A stretch of DNA of 64,000 nucleotides from Desulfarculaceae bacterium (GCA_021737145.1 JAIPEN010000012.1:1-64000); one strand, 5' to 3'. Positions 15,155-23,296 are shown, numbered from the stretch's first letter. A program made the numbers and translations. Notes: generated from the letters alone by a model not told the origin.

Positions 15155-17149
15155 TTAGGATTCGTCTTTCTTGTCCTCGGCCTCGGGCGCGGCTTCGGGG
15201 GCGGCTTCGGGGGCGGCCTCGGGCGCGGCCTCGGGCGCGGCCTCTTCCACTACCTCTTCCACAGCCTCTTCGGCAGCCTCTTCGGCGGGCTCTTCAACAG
15301 GCTCTTCCACCGCCTCTGCGGCAGCCTCTTCGGCAGGCTCCGCGACAGGCTCGTCGGCCTCGGTGCCGTTTTCCTTCTGGGCCAGGCCCTCCTTGAGCAG
15401 GGCGCCCAGGTTGCTGGTGGCGGCTTGGGTGGAGTTGACGTACTCGGAGTAAACCTGACGGTCGGCTTCCTCGTCCAGGCGGCGCATGCTCAGGCCGATC
15501 TTGCGCTCGCGGCGGTTCACGCTCACCACCTTGGCCTCGATCACGTCGCCCACGTTGTACATGCCCACCGGAGTCTTGATCTTCTCTTCGGAGATCTCGC
15601 TGACGTGCACCAGACCCTCGACGCCCTCCTCCAGCTCCACGAACAGGCCGAAGTCGGTGACGTTGGTGATCACGCCCTGCACCCGGGTGCCCACCTGGTA
15701 CTTTTGGGGAATCTCTTCCCAGGGATCGCCTTCGAGCTGCTTGATGCCCAGGGAGAAGCGCTCGTTCTCGCGGTCGATGTTAAGAACGATGGCCTGCACC
15801 TCGTCGCCCTTCTTGTAGAGCTCGCCGGGGTGCTTGATGCGCTTGGTCCAGGAGATGTCCGAGATGTGAACCAGGCCGTCGATGCCCTCGTCGATGCCGA
15901 TGAACAGACCGAAGTCGGTGATGTTCTTGATGCGGCCCTCGATGGTGGTGCCCACGGGGTACTTCTCCGCGATGACATCCCAGGGGTTGGGCTCCACCTG
16001 CTTCATGCCCAGGCTGATGCGCTTCTGGTCCGGGCTGATGGACAGCACCACCGCCTCCACGCTGTCGCTCACGTTGACGATCTTGGAGGGATGGCGGACC
16101 TTGCGGGTCCAGGACATCTCCGAAACGTGGATCAGGCCCTCGATGCCCTCCTCCACCTCCACGAATGCGCCGTAGTCGGCCAGGCTCACCACCTTGCCCA
16201 CGATGCGGGTGCCCACGGGGTAGCGGTCGGCCGCGTCGGTCCAGGGGTCTTCCTTGAGCTGCTTGAGGCCCAGGCTCACCCGCTCGCGCTCGCGGTCGAA
16301 GCTCAGGATCTTCACGGTGATCTCGTCGCCGATGTTGAACATCTCCGAGGGGTGGCCCACCCGGCCCCAGCTCATATCGGTGATGTGCAGCAGGCCGTCG
16401 ATGCCGCCCAGGTCCACGAACACGCCGTAGTCGGTGATGTTCTTGACCACGCCTTCCATGACCTGGCCCTCTTCCAGAACCTTGAGGGTCTCGGCCTTCT
16501 TGCTCTCGCGCTCCTCTTCCAGGAGCACGCGGCGCGACAGCACGATGTTGGAGCGCTTCTTGTTGAACTTGAGAATCTTGAAATCAAATTCCTGGCCGAT
16601 GAGCGAGTCCAGGTTGCGCACGGGCCTGAGGTCCACCTGGCTGCCCGGCAAAAAGGCGTTGACCCCGATGTCCACGCTCATGCCGCCCTTGACCCGTCCC
16701 ACGATGGTGCCGTGGATCACGCCGTCGTCGTTGTAGACCCGGCTGATCTCGTCCCACACCTTGATCTTGGCGGCCTTTTCCTTGGACAGGATGATGGTGC
16801 CATCCTCGTCCTCGGCCCGCTCCAAGAGCACGTCCACTTCCATGCCCACTTCGGCCTTGATCTCGCCTTCGGGCTCGCGGAACTCGTTGATGTCGATCTG
16901 GCCCTCGGACTTATAGCCGATGTCCACCACCACGTAGTCGTTTTCCACCGCCACGATGGTGCCCCGGGCGACCTCCCCCTCCTGGATTTCGTTCATTGAC
17001 AGTTCATAGGCTTTTTCCAGCTCCTCGGGGGTCAGATCCCCTTCCATGCTGGGCTCGGCCTCGGCGGTGGGTTCAGGTTCGGTGGTCTGCTCGGCGGCCC
17101 CGGCGGCCTCTTCGGCTACCTGGTCCTTGGTAAGATCGTTATCGGCCAT
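15155..17149 (-). CDS. rpsA: 30S ribosomal protein S1
   Basis: A 664-residue S1 with six S1/OB domains (about residues 60-545) seen as recurrent phrases such as DYGVFVDLGGIDGLLHITDMSW and DFGLFVELEEGVEGLVHVSE. It binds mRNA leaders and helps initiation. The N-terminus is acidic. The C-terminus ends in about 90 residues of low-complexity Ala/Glu/Pro repeats that E. coli S1 lacks. Start ATG lies in the order cmk-rpsA-sppA, a common arrangement. The 110-bp leader contains a hairpin (17191-17213) that could serve autoregulation. Confidence 0.97.
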   Translation of the reverse strand: MADNDLTKDQVAEEAAGAAEQTTEPEPTAEAEPSMEGDLTPEELEKAYELSMNEIQEGEVARGTIVAVENDYVVVDIGYKSEGQIDINEFREPEGEIKAEVGMEVDVLLERAEDEDGTIILSKEKAAKIKVWDEISRVYNDDGVIHGTIVGRVKGGMSVDIGVNAFLPGSQVDLRPVRNLDSLIGQEFDFKILKFNKKRSNIVLSRRVLLEEERESKKAETLKVLEEGQVMEGVVKNITDYGVFVDLGGIDGLLHITDMSWGRVGHPSEMFNIGDEITVKILSFDRERERVSLGLKQLKEDPWTDAADRYPVGTRIVGKVVSLADYGAFVEVEEGIEGLIHVSEMSWTRKVRHPSKIVNVSDSVEAVVLSISPDQKRISLGMKQVEPNPWDVIAEKYPVGTTIEGRIKNITDFGLFIGIDEGIDGLVHISDISWTKRIKHPGELYKKGDEVQAIVLNIDRENERFSLGIKQLEGDPWEEIPQKYQVGTRVQGVITNVTDFGLFVELEEGVEGLVHVSEISEEKIKTPVGMYNVGDVIEAKVVSVNRRERKIGLSMRRLDEEADRQVYSEYVNSTQAATSNLGALLKEGLAQKENGTEADEPVAEPAEEAAAEAVEEPVEEPAEEAAEEAVEEVVEEAAPEAAPEAAPEAAPEAAPEAEDKKDES
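15189..15236 (-). repeat. 12-bp tandem repeats encoding the S1 C-terminal tail
   Basis: Four consecutive 12-bp units (GCGGCTTCGGGG or GCGGCCTCGGGC on the plus strand) encode repeated Ala-Pro-Glu-Ala. They are followed by diverged 12-bp units up to about 15350 that encode Glu/Ala-rich repeats. Copy number can change without a frameshift. Confidence 0.8.
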
Positions 17150-17190
17150 GGTTATTCGTCTTAGCTCCCAATAGTTTGCCCACGCGGTGG

Positions 17191-17213
17191 CCTGGGCGCA
17201 CTACGCCCCCAGG
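17191..17213 (-). promoter_or_regulatory. hairpin in the rpsA leader
   Basis: CCTGGGCGC (17191-17199) pairs with GCCCCCAGG (17205-17213), eight pairs with one mismatch and a five-base loop, about 45 bases upstream of the rpsA start in the cmk-rpsA gap. It may be an S1 autoregulation site by analogy with E. coli; that is inference. Confidence 0.35.
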
Positions 17214-17259
17214 TCCCGCTACCTGTGAAATAAGTTTTCCTACCAGAAAGAACTGGGGT

Positions 17260-17952
17260 TTACAAGGATTCATTGCCCTCGGGGCCCGCCTCTTTGCGGC
17301 GGCGATTCACTTCCGCCACCAGCAAGGCGACCACTTCTTGACGGCTGTGGGGGGTGGTGTCCACTTGCAGGGCGTCCTCGGCGGGCAGGCAGGGGCTAAG
17401 GGCGCGGCTTTGGTCCCGCTGGTCCCGCTGGCGCAGTTCGGCCAGCACCTCGCCCTCGTCGGCCGCTTGGCCCTGCTGCTTTAGCTGCAACCAGCGGCGG
17501 TGGGCCCGGGCCTCGGGCGTGGCGGTCAAAAAAAACTTGGCCTCGGCCCCGGGGAAGACCACGGTGCCCATGTCACGGCCCTCGGCCACCAGGTCGCCGG
17601 CCGAGCCCGCGGACCGTTGCAACTCCAGCAGCCGGGCGCGCACCGGCTCCAAGGCCGACAGCCGGCTGGCCAGCTGGCTGATGGCCTCGTTGCGGATAAA
17701 GGGCTCCACGTCCGCCCCGTCCAGCAGCACCGTAAAGGCGCCGCTCTCCAGCTCGGCCCGCACCGCCACCCCGGGAACCCAGGCAGCCACCGCAGCCTGG
17801 TCGGCCGGGTCCACCCCCTGCCGCTTGGCGGCCAGGGCCAGGGCCCGGTACAACGCGCCGGTGTCCAAGAATGCGAAGCCCAGGCGGGCGGCCACCTCCT
17901 TGCTCACCGAGCTCTTGCCCGAGCCGGCCGGTCCGTCCACGGTCACCACCAT
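17260..17952 (-). CDS. cmk: cytidylate kinase
   Basis: A 230-residue CMP/dCMP kinase. The P-loop VDGPAGSGKSSVSKEVA spans residues 5-21. LDTGALYRALA, the NMP-binding region, EGRDMGTVVFPGAEAKFFLTA and RQRDQRDQSR are the family marks. Start ATG is 4 bp after the hisC stop, with the Shine-Dalgarno GGGGAGC inside the end of hisC. It is followed by rpsA. Confidence 0.96.
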   Translation of the reverse strand: MVVTVDGPAGSGKSSVSKEVAARLGFAFLDTGALYRALALAAKRQGVDPADQAAVAAWVPGVAVRAELESGAFTVLLDGADVEPFIRNEAISQLASRLSALEPVRARLLELQRSAGSAGDLVAEGRDMGTVVFPGAEAKFFLTATPEARAHRRWLQLKQQGQAADEGEVLAELRQRDQRDQSRALSPCLPAEDALQVDTTPHSRQEVVALLVAEVNRRRKEAGPEGNESL

Positions 17953-17956
17953 GGGC

Positions 17957-19063
17957 TCAGCTCCCCTGCAAGATGGCGGTGAGCTCGCTGGTGAAGCGCT
18001 GGTTTTCCTCGGGCAGGCCCACGCTGATGCGCAGGTACTCGGGCAGGCCGTAGGAAGACATCTTGCGCACGATCACCCCGCGCTTGAGCAGTTCGTCGGC
18101 CACCTCCGGGGCGTTGGGCCCGATCTTGACCAGCACGAAGTTGGCCTGGGAGGGCACATACTCCAGGCCCAGCTTGTCGAAGCAGGCGTAGAAGTCCTTG
18201 AGCCCCTGCCAGGTGATCTCCAGGGTGCGCCGCAAGAACTCCTCGTCCGCCAGGGCGGCGGCGCCGGCCGCCTGGGCCAGGATGGATGAGTTGAAGGGCT
18301 GTCGCACCCGGTGCAGGATCTCCATCACCTCCACCGGCCCCAGGCCGAATCCCACCCTGAGGCCGGCCAGGCCGTAGGCCTTGGAAAAGGTGCGCATCAC
18401 CACCACCGGCACCGCGTGGTCCAAAAAGTCGGTGCCCCGGGCCACCTCGGGGTCGGAGGCGAAGTCGATGTAGGCCTCGTCCAGCACCACCAGCACGCCC
18501 TGGGGCACCTGGTCCAAAAAGGCGCTGAACTCGGCCTTGCTGAAGGCGGTGCCCGCCGGGTTGTCCGGGTTGTTTACGAACACGATGCGGGTGCGGGGCT
18601 CGATGGCCGCGGCCAGGGCCTCCAGGTCCAAGCGGAAGTCCTTGAGCGGCACCTCCTTTAGCTGCCCGCCGGCCACCTGCACCAGCTTGGAGTACATGAG
18701 AAACGAAGGCGCCGCGGCCAGGGCCAGGTCGCCGGGGCGCAAAAAGGCCCGGCTTAGAAACTCGATGATCTCGTTGGAGCCGTTGCCCAGCACGATCTGC
18801 TCCTGGGCCAGTCCATAGCGCCGGGCCAGGGCGGAGCGCAGCTCGAAGCCCGCCCCGTCGGGGTAGCGGTGCAGGCCCTTGAGCGCGTCGGCCATGGCCT
18901 GCACGGCCTTGGGCGAAGGCCCCAGGGGATTCTCGTTGCTGGCCAGCTTGATGGCCCCGCTGATGCCCAGTTCCCGTTCCAACTCCTCGATGGGCTTGCC
19001 CGGCTTGTAGGGAACCAGGTCGATGATCTCCGGGGCCACGGGCGGCAGTTTTCTGCTAGTCAC
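17957..19063 (-). CDS. hisC: histidinol-phosphate aminotransferase
   Basis: A 368-residue class I/II PLP aminotransferase. HisC converts imidazole acetol phosphate to histidinol phosphate. Family marks are KLASNENPLGPSPKA near residue 40, NPDNPAGT, DEAYIDFA, and the PLP lysine in RTFSKAYGLAGLRVGF. Close relatives act on aromatic amino acids, and no other his gene is here, so HisC versus AroJ-type use is open. Start GTG 19063 follows GAGAG. A promoter-like pair lies at 19155-19184. It leads the cmk-rpsA-sppA-EI24 unit. Confidence 0.9.
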   Translation of the reverse strand: MTSRKLPPVAPEIIDLVPYKPGKPIEELERELGISGAIKLASNENPLGPSPKAVQAMADALKGLHRYPDGAGFELRSALARRYGLAQEQIVLGNGSNEIIEFLSRAFLRPGDLALAAAPSFLMYSKLVQVAGGQLKEVPLKDFRLDLEALAAAIEPRTRIVFVNNPDNPAGTAFSKAEFSAFLDQVPQGVLVVLDEAYIDFASDPEVARGTDFLDHAVPVVVMRTFSKAYGLAGLRVGFGLGPVEVMEILHRVRQPFNSSILAQAAGAAALADEEFLRRTLEITWQGLKDFYACFDKLGLEYVPSQANFVLVKIGPNAPEVADELLKRGVIVRKMSSYGLPEYLRISVGLPEENQRFTSELTAILQGS

Positions 19064-19154
19064 TTGGGTGCTCTCTTTCCAACAATGGCCAGGCCGGGCG
19101 CCGCGCCTTTGAAAGGCTCGGACAAGCCCGCGGCCTGGTTGAAAAACGAGGTGA

Positions 19155-19184
19155 AATTTACCCTTGGGCCTTAAATCCTGTCAA
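19155..19184 (-). promoter_or_regulatory. sigma70-like promoter for the hisC-cmk-rpsA unit
   Basis: On the minus strand TTGACA (19184-19179) and TAAATT (19160-19155) are separated by 18 bases, about 90 bases before the hisC start. Confidence 0.5.
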
Positions 19185-19191
19185 GGCGGCC

Positions 19192-19623
19192 CTAGTACAA
19201 CTCCAGGCGGGTGGCTTGGGTGGGGCCGTCCAAAAGCAGCAGGCAGCGCACCCGCACCTCCAGGGCCCGGCAGGCGGGATCCTTGGCCAGGCCGGCCACA
19301 TGGGGCAGCTCGGCGGCGAAGCGCTCCTTGAGCGCCGCCTCCTGGGCCGGGTCCGCCACCAGGCTTGCCTCGCCGTCCAGGGTCAGGGCGCGCACCCGGC
19401 CGGTGTCCGGGGCGGCGGCGCGGTCGTCGATCAAAAGGCTCACCTGGGGGGTGGCCCGCAAATTGGCCAGCTTGCTGGTGCCCTCTTGAGTGATCAGGTA
19501 GAGCACCCGGCCCTCATCGCCCCAGAGATAGCTCATCAGCGAGGCGCGGGGCCGGCCCTCGCCCTGGGTGGCCAGCACGGCCAGGCTTTGGGAACGGATC
19601 AAGGCAAGCATCTGCTCCAGCAT
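19192..19623 (-). CDS. pyridoxamine 5'-phosphate oxidase-fold protein
   Basis: A 143-residue split-barrel flavin-binding (PPOX class) protein. Typical phrases are LAVLATQGEGRPRASLMSYLW, LYLITQEGTSKLANLRATPQVSLLIDD and ALTLDGEASLV. Such proteins bind FMN or F420 and include heme-utilisation and general reductase members; the substrate cannot be told. The ATG has GGAGGA upstream, within the end of the cupin gene two bases before it, so the pair is coupled. Confidence 0.85.
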   Translation of the reverse strand: MLEQMLALIRSQSLAVLATQGEGRPRASLMSYLWGDEGRVLYLITQEGTSKLANLRATPQVSLLIDDRAAAPDTGRVRALTLDGEASLVADPAQEAALKERFAAELPHVAGLAKDPACRALEVRVRCLLLLDGPTQATRLELY

Positions 19624-19625
19624 GC

Positions 19626-20045
19626 TCAGTCCTCCGGAAAGGCCACGGGCATATCGTCCTCACGGGAATAGGCCCGGTCGGACACCTCCACAAAGGTAAG
19701 GGTCTCGTCGGCCAGAAAGCGATGGGCCACCCCGGGCTCGATGCGCAGGCGGTCGCCGGGCTCGAGGGCCAGCTCCAAACGCTCGCCCGTGGCCGGGCAG
19801 TTAAACTGGGCCCGGCCCTTGCCCTCGACAATATAGATGTACTCGCGCCTGAGCCGGTGCCAATGCCCTCCCCGCCAGCCCGCGCCCGGATTCAGGGTGA
19901 ACAGGCCCACCCGGCGCATTGGCACGTCGTTTAGGATCAGATGCCCCTCGCCCCGGGCGTCGGTGAAGCGCTTCTCCGGGGCGAACTCGTCGCTCACCGC
20001 CAGGTGCGTCAGTTCCACCCGCTGGGCCAGGGGAGGCTCAGTCAT
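19626..20045 (-). CDS. cupin-domain protein
   Basis: A 139-residue single-domain cupin. Motif 1 is GHWHRLRREYIYIVEGKGRA, with metal-binding His-x-His and Glu, and motif 2 is EPGDRLRIEPGVAHRF. The likeness to sugar isomerase or epimerase cupins (WxDE/FdtA type) is faint, so no reaction is assigned. It overlaps the preceding hypothetical gene by eight bases and is coupled to the PPOX-fold gene downstream. Confidence 0.82.
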   Translation of the reverse strand: MTEPPLAQRVELTHLAVSDEFAPEKRFTDARGEGHLILNDVPMRRVGLFTLNPGAGWRGGHWHRLRREYIYIVEGKGRAQFNCPATGERLELALEPGDRLRIEPGVAHRFLADETLTFVEVSDRAYSREDDMPVAFPED

Positions 20046-20397
20046 TGCGCTCCTCCGGGGCGGCTTCCACGGGCGTTTCCTTGGACTCGGGTTCGGCGTC
20101 CTGGTCCTGGGGCGCGGCCTCGGCCGGGGCCTCGCCGCTCTCTTCGGTGGGCGGCCCCTCGGAGGCTTCGGGCAGGGTGGCCAGCTCGTCCAGGGCCTGC
20201 TCCAGCAGATCGATGCGCTCGCCCAGGGGCTTGTAGCGGTCCACGAACAAGTAGTATTTGCCCTTGAACCAGCACAGGCCGCTCTTCAGGCGCAGGCCGC
20301 CGAATTGCAGCTTTTCATAGGACAGCTTGACGCCCTGCCCCCGGATTTGCTGCTCCAGCTCGGCCAGCAGCCCCTTGCCCCGCTTGCGCGCGCTCAC
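20038..20397 (-). CDS. conserved small protein with an acidic tail
   Basis: A 119-residue protein starting at GTG 20397. The N-terminal 75 residues form a basic globular part (SYEKLQFGGLRLKSGLC, FKGKYYLFVDRYKPLGE, LLEQALDELA), followed by about 45 residues rich in Glu, Pro and Ala. The pattern SGLCxxxGxxxxFVxR is shared with the next gene upstream (20415-20711), so the two look like diverged duplicates. No function is recognised. Genes on both sides overlap or abut, indicating one operon. Confidence 0.75.
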   Translation of the reverse strand: MSARKRGKGLLAELEQQIRGQGVKLSYEKLQFGGLRLKSGLCWFKGKYYLFVDRYKPLGERIDLLEQALDELATLPEASEGPPTEESGEAPAEAAPQDQDAEPESKETPVEAAPEERND

Positions 20398-20414
20398 TTA
20401 GGCTCCCTCAATCT

Positions 20415-20711
20415 CTATATCTCCTCCCGGGGTTTGGCCTCCCCGGGCTCCAGGCTTTCCAAAAATTCCCGCACCGCCGGCCTGAGGTACACCCCCTCCA
20501 GGTCCAGACCCGTCAGGGCCCGCCCCAAGCGGCGGCAGCGCATGGCCAGGCCCTGGCGGCGCTCCACGAAGATCACCGGCTCGCCGCGCAACCGGCACAG
20601 GCCGCTGGCCGCGGGCAGGTCTTCGTCCCCGCCCAGGTTTTCCAGACGGACCTCCACTCCCAGGCCCAGGGCCACCTCGCAGAGCAAAAACCACAGCCGC
20701 TTATCATCCAT
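20415..20711 (-). CDS. conserved small protein, relative of the adjacent gene
   Basis: A 98-residue protein from ATG 20711 (MDDKRLWFLLCEVAL). It shares the core SGLCRLRGEPVIFVERR and the following helical ALTGLDLE region with its downstream neighbour. GAGG lies nine bases before the start. Function unknown; probably cytoplasmic. The ATG lies 11 bp past the stop of the SPOR protein gene. Confidence 0.7.
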   Translation of the reverse strand: MDDKRLWFLLCEVALGLGVEVRLENLGGDEDLPAASGLCRLRGEPVIFVERRQGLAMRCRRLGRALTGLDLEGVYLRPAVREFLESLEPGEAKPREEI

Positions 20712-20722
20712 GACCGCGCGCC

Positions 20723-21481
20723 TCAGCGCAAGGGCAGGAGGAAGGCGTCTGAAACCAGACCCTGTTTTTCCCAGTTCTTGTACTGCCGCCGCGCCTGTTC
20801 CAGGCTGGGGAAGGCGCCCACGCACACCCGGTGCCACACCCCCCGCTGGCCCAGGTCCACCTGGTTCACCCTGGCGGGCAGGCCCTCCTTGAGCAAACGC
20901 CCGGCATAGTCCCGGGCCATGGCCGCCTTGCGGAAGGAGGCGGCGCACACGGTCCAGGAGCCGGGGGCCGGCGCGGGCGGGGCGGCTTGGGCCGCCTCGG
21001 TGGTGGTGGTTTCGCTGGTGCTGGTGGTGCTGGTGGTGCTGGTGGAAGCGCTGGTGGTGGTCTCCACCGTGCTGGTGGTTTCGCTGGCCATGGTGGCCGT
21101 GGTCTCGGTGGCGGTGGTGGCCGTGGTGTCGCTGGTGCTGGCGGTCATGGCGGCCATGGGCACCGTGCCGGTGACCATGGGGCGTTCCCAGGGCATGCCG
21201 CCGCCCCGGGGCGCGGTGGTTATGTGGCCACTGTCAAAGGGATTGGGCACCCAGGGGATGTTGTGGCCCGGCACCGACCACCAGGCCACGAACACGAAAC
21301 CGGCCAGCAGGACCACGCCCACCACGCTCAACCAGGTGAAACGATGCCGCAAATCCTCCCACACCCGGGGCTGGGAGGGGCGGCTGCGCCGGAGTTGGGT
21401 ATAGCGGTAGAGGTAGACCAGGCCGCCGGTCAGGTAAAGCACCGCTCCCGCGAGTAGAACCACCAGTATGAGAGACGACAT
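20723..21481 (-). CDS. SPOR-domain membrane protein
   Basis: A 252-residue protein with two membrane segments (about residues 3-25 and 50-70), a periplasmic stretch of about 60 residues, a Thr/Ser-rich linker of nearly 60 residues (TTATTATETTATMASET and similar), and a C-terminal SPOR domain (SWTVCAASFRKAAMARDYAG..., VCVGAFPSLEQARRQ). SPOR domains bind denuded peptidoglycan at the septum, so a division or cell-wall role is likely. ATG 21481 follows GGGGG. It leads the small-gene operon. Confidence 0.85.
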   Translation of the reverse strand: MSSLILVVLLAGAVLYLTGGLVYLYRYTQLRRSRPSQPRVWEDLRHRFTWLSVVGVVLLAGFVFVAWWSVPGHNIPWVPNPFDSGHITTAPRGGGMPWERPMVTGTVPMAAMTASTSDTTATTATETTATMASETTSTVETTTSASTSTTSTTSTSETTTTEAAQAAPPAPAPGSWTVCAASFRKAAMARDYAGRLLKEGLPARVNQVDLGQRGVWHRVCVGAFPSLEQARRQYKNWEKQGLVSDAFLLPLR

Positions 21482-21566
21482 AAACCCCCGGGCCAACTGA
21501 GGCAATAGGTTAAATTAAGCTAACATTTCGCCCCTGGAATGGCAACCCCGCCTGGTTGGCGCGGCC

Positions 21567-21596
21567 TTGACAAGCCGCCGGGCGCGCGGCCAATAT
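21567..21596 (+). promoter_or_regulatory. possible promoter of the IclR-type regulator
   Basis: TTGACA at 21567-21572 and CAATAT at 21591-21596, 18-base spacer, 34 bases before the start codon. The -35 is perfect; the -10 is weak, as expected for a regulated or autoregulated gene. Confidence 0.4.
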
Positions 21597-21630
21597 GGGG
21601 AGCCCGCCCATGTTCAGCCAGGAGAACGCC

Positions 21631-22389
21631 ATGCCCTCCAAAACCGGCTACCGGGCTCCCTCGGTGGCCCGGGCCCTAAAAATCATGGAACTGGTGGCCC
21701 AAAGCCGTGACGGCCTGGGCATCAGCGAGCTGTCCCGCCGTTTGGAGATAAGCAAAGGCACCGTGTTCGGCCTGTGCAACCAGCTCGAGGCGGGCGGCGC
21801 CCTGAGCCGCGATCCGGAGAGCAAGCGCTATGGCCTGGGGCCCCTGGTGACCACCCTGGCCCGCCAGGGATTCTCCCAGGCCAGCCTGCGCGACGCGGCC
21901 GCCCCGGAGATGACCCGCCTGTGCACCCGCTTGGACGAGTCGGTGTTTTTGGGGGTCATGGGCCGGGGCGAGGTGTTGGTGGTGGAGGCCCGCCAACCGC
22001 CGGAGCAGATACGCATCTCCGCCGGGCCGGGCACCCGTTTGCCCCTGTTGGCCGGCGCGGTGGGCAAGGTGTTCCTGGCCGGCCAGACCCCGGACAAGGT
22101 GCGGGAGTACCTGGCCGGCGGCCTGCCCCGCTACACCGAGCGCACGGTAACCGATCCCGAGGAGTACCAGCGCCAGTTGGAGCAGGTGCGCAGCCAGGGA
22201 TTCGCCTTGGAGCAGGACGAGTTTCTCTCCGGCATCTGGGGGGTGGCCGCGGGCCTGGGCGCGGCCGGAGGCATGCCCGCCGCCCTGTACGTGGTGGGCT
22301 TCACCTCCTCGCTCCACACCGGCCGCTTGCAAGAGGTGGCCCGGGAGACCCTGGCCGCGGCCAAGCGCATCCAGCGGGCCCTGGACTAG
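21631..22389 (+). CDS. IclR-family transcriptional regulator
   Basis: A 252-residue regulator. The N-terminal winged helix (SVARALKIMELVAQ..., LGISELSRRLEISKGTVFGLCNQLEAGG) is followed by the IclR effector domain (RLPLLAGAVGKVFLA, GFALEQDEFLSGIWGVAAGL). I use ATG 21631, because CAGGAG lies six bases upstream; ATG 21607 precedes it in frame. The effector is unknown, and no catabolic operon is adjacent to suggest a target. The nearest plus-strand gene is nearly 2 kb away. Confidence 0.9.
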   Translation: MPSKTGYRAPSVARALKIMELVAQSRDGLGISELSRRLEISKGTVFGLCNQLEAGGALSRDPESKRYGLGPLVTTLARQGFSQASLRDAAAPEMTRLCTRLDESVFLGVMGRGEVLVVEARQPPEQIRISAGPGTRLPLLAGAVGKVFLAGQTPDKVREYLAGGLPRYTERTVTDPEEYQRQLEQVRSQGFALEQDEFLSGIWGVAAGLGAAGGMPAALYVVGFTSSLHTGRLQEVARETLAAAKRIQRALD

Positions 22390-22730
22390 GCTGGCCGTCA
22401 TCGCGGCATGGTGGCGCGACGACAGGGGCGATGCCAAGCTCCCCGCCTATGGCTAAGAGTTGGTAAAGGAAAAATTGGGGTTCGCCCGTAGTGGTGGAAT
22501 CAAATAGGAACCGAGGCGGGGCACGCCGGGTGCGAGACCAGGACAGGGCTGAAGTTGGGAGGTCCGAACGATCTGGCTAATCCCAGAGCATTCAGTCCTG
22601 GAGCCTGAGCCGCAGACACGGCCCGGGGCCGTCACCAGCCATCTAATCCCCACACCATTTAACTATCCCAAACATCTTCCTATTTTTTTCCCGGCCTCTT
22701 ACCCGCCGCGTCCGGTCCCCACTCAACCGA
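22390..22730. other. 341-bp gap without a recognised gene
   Basis: Lies between the ends of the IclR gene and the HTH/Zn-ribbon gene. It holds no tRNA fold, no convincing terminator and no frame with a credible start. A short palindrome (CGGCCCGGGGCCG, near 22620) is the only structure seen. Confidence 0.6.
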
Positions 22731-23036
22731 TCACTCGCCCTTGACCCGGAACCAGGGACCGTCGATGCGCTGGCCCCGGCACTGGGGCCAGCGCCCCGGC
22801 GCGTCCAGGCGGGAGCGCCGGTCGAACACATAGCCGCATCCCAGGCAGCAGGCCGGCTCCATGACCAGGCGGCGCTTGAGCGAACGCTGCAAGTGGACCA
22901 GATGGTCCTCCACCTCCTGGCGGGTCAGCAGCAGGGCGCTGGCCAGCTCCTGGGCGCTCGTGGGCCCCTGTTCCAGAATCTGCTCGATGTTTTGTCGTAT
23001 GGTCAGGCGCAAGGAAAAGTGACCCCAGCCGTGCAT
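22731..23036 (-). CDS. HTH plus zinc-ribbon regulator with a disrupted zinc site
   Basis: A 101-residue protein that looks like the small family of predicted regulators with an ArsR-like helix-turn-helix (TIRQNIEQILEQGPTSAQELASALLLTRQEVEDHLVHL) joined to a C-terminal zinc ribbon. The first zinc knuckle is present (CLGCG, Cys64 and Cys67). The second reads RWPQC instead of the expected CxxC, with Trp83 in place of a cysteine (TGG codon) and Cys86 kept. Start ATG 23036 is weakly supported (GCGGG just upstream) and lies about 10 bases from the 3' end of the SRP RNA. Function is inferred. Confidence 0.7.
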   Translation of the reverse strand: MHGWGHFSLRLTIRQNIEQILEQGPTSAQELASALLLTRQEVEDHLVHLQRSLKRRLVMEPACCLGCGYVFDRRSRLDAPGRWPQCRGQRIDGPWFRVKGE

Positions 23037-23045
23037 CCCGCTTTG

Positions 23046-23296
23046 AGCCGGCCGCCAGAGGAGCTGTGAAGCACGGGGTCAAGGACCAGAGCGCTCCGCG
23101 ACACGCGCCGCATCGCTTACCGCTGCTTCCTCCCGGATCTGACGGGGTTCACGACCGCACGTCGCGCGGTGTCCGGACTGAACCCCCCGAACACAAGATC
23201 TCCTAAGGCTGCCCAGCCCGAGGCGGGCGTTCGACCCCGCGAAAGCGGATTTCGGGTGCAGGGCACCGCTAGCTCCCCGTCTAGCACGGCCAGGGT
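23046..23296 (-). ncRNA. ffs: signal recognition particle RNA, large type with Alu domain
   Basis: About 250 nt on the minus strand. The S domain is recognised by the 4.5S-like core: GAACCCCGTCAG, the symmetric loop GGAGGAAGCAGCGGTAAGC, and flanking arms near 23095-23175. Upstream (about 23220-23290) is the Alu domain, with GTGCTAGACGGGGAG, TAGCGGTGCCCTG, AATCCGCT and GCGGGGTCGAA, as in Bacillus-type large SRP RNA. Long-range pairing supports the unit: AGGAG near 23205 with CTCCT near 23060, GGGGTTCA with TGACCCC, and a closing helix of 23287-23293 with 23048-23054 (seven pairs, one G-U). End points are estimated from pairing. Confidence 0.9.

Noticed and set aside
22440..22660. Possible tRNA because of GGGGTTCGCCC near 22476.
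   Set aside because: No acceptor or anticodon stem can be paired around it on either strand.
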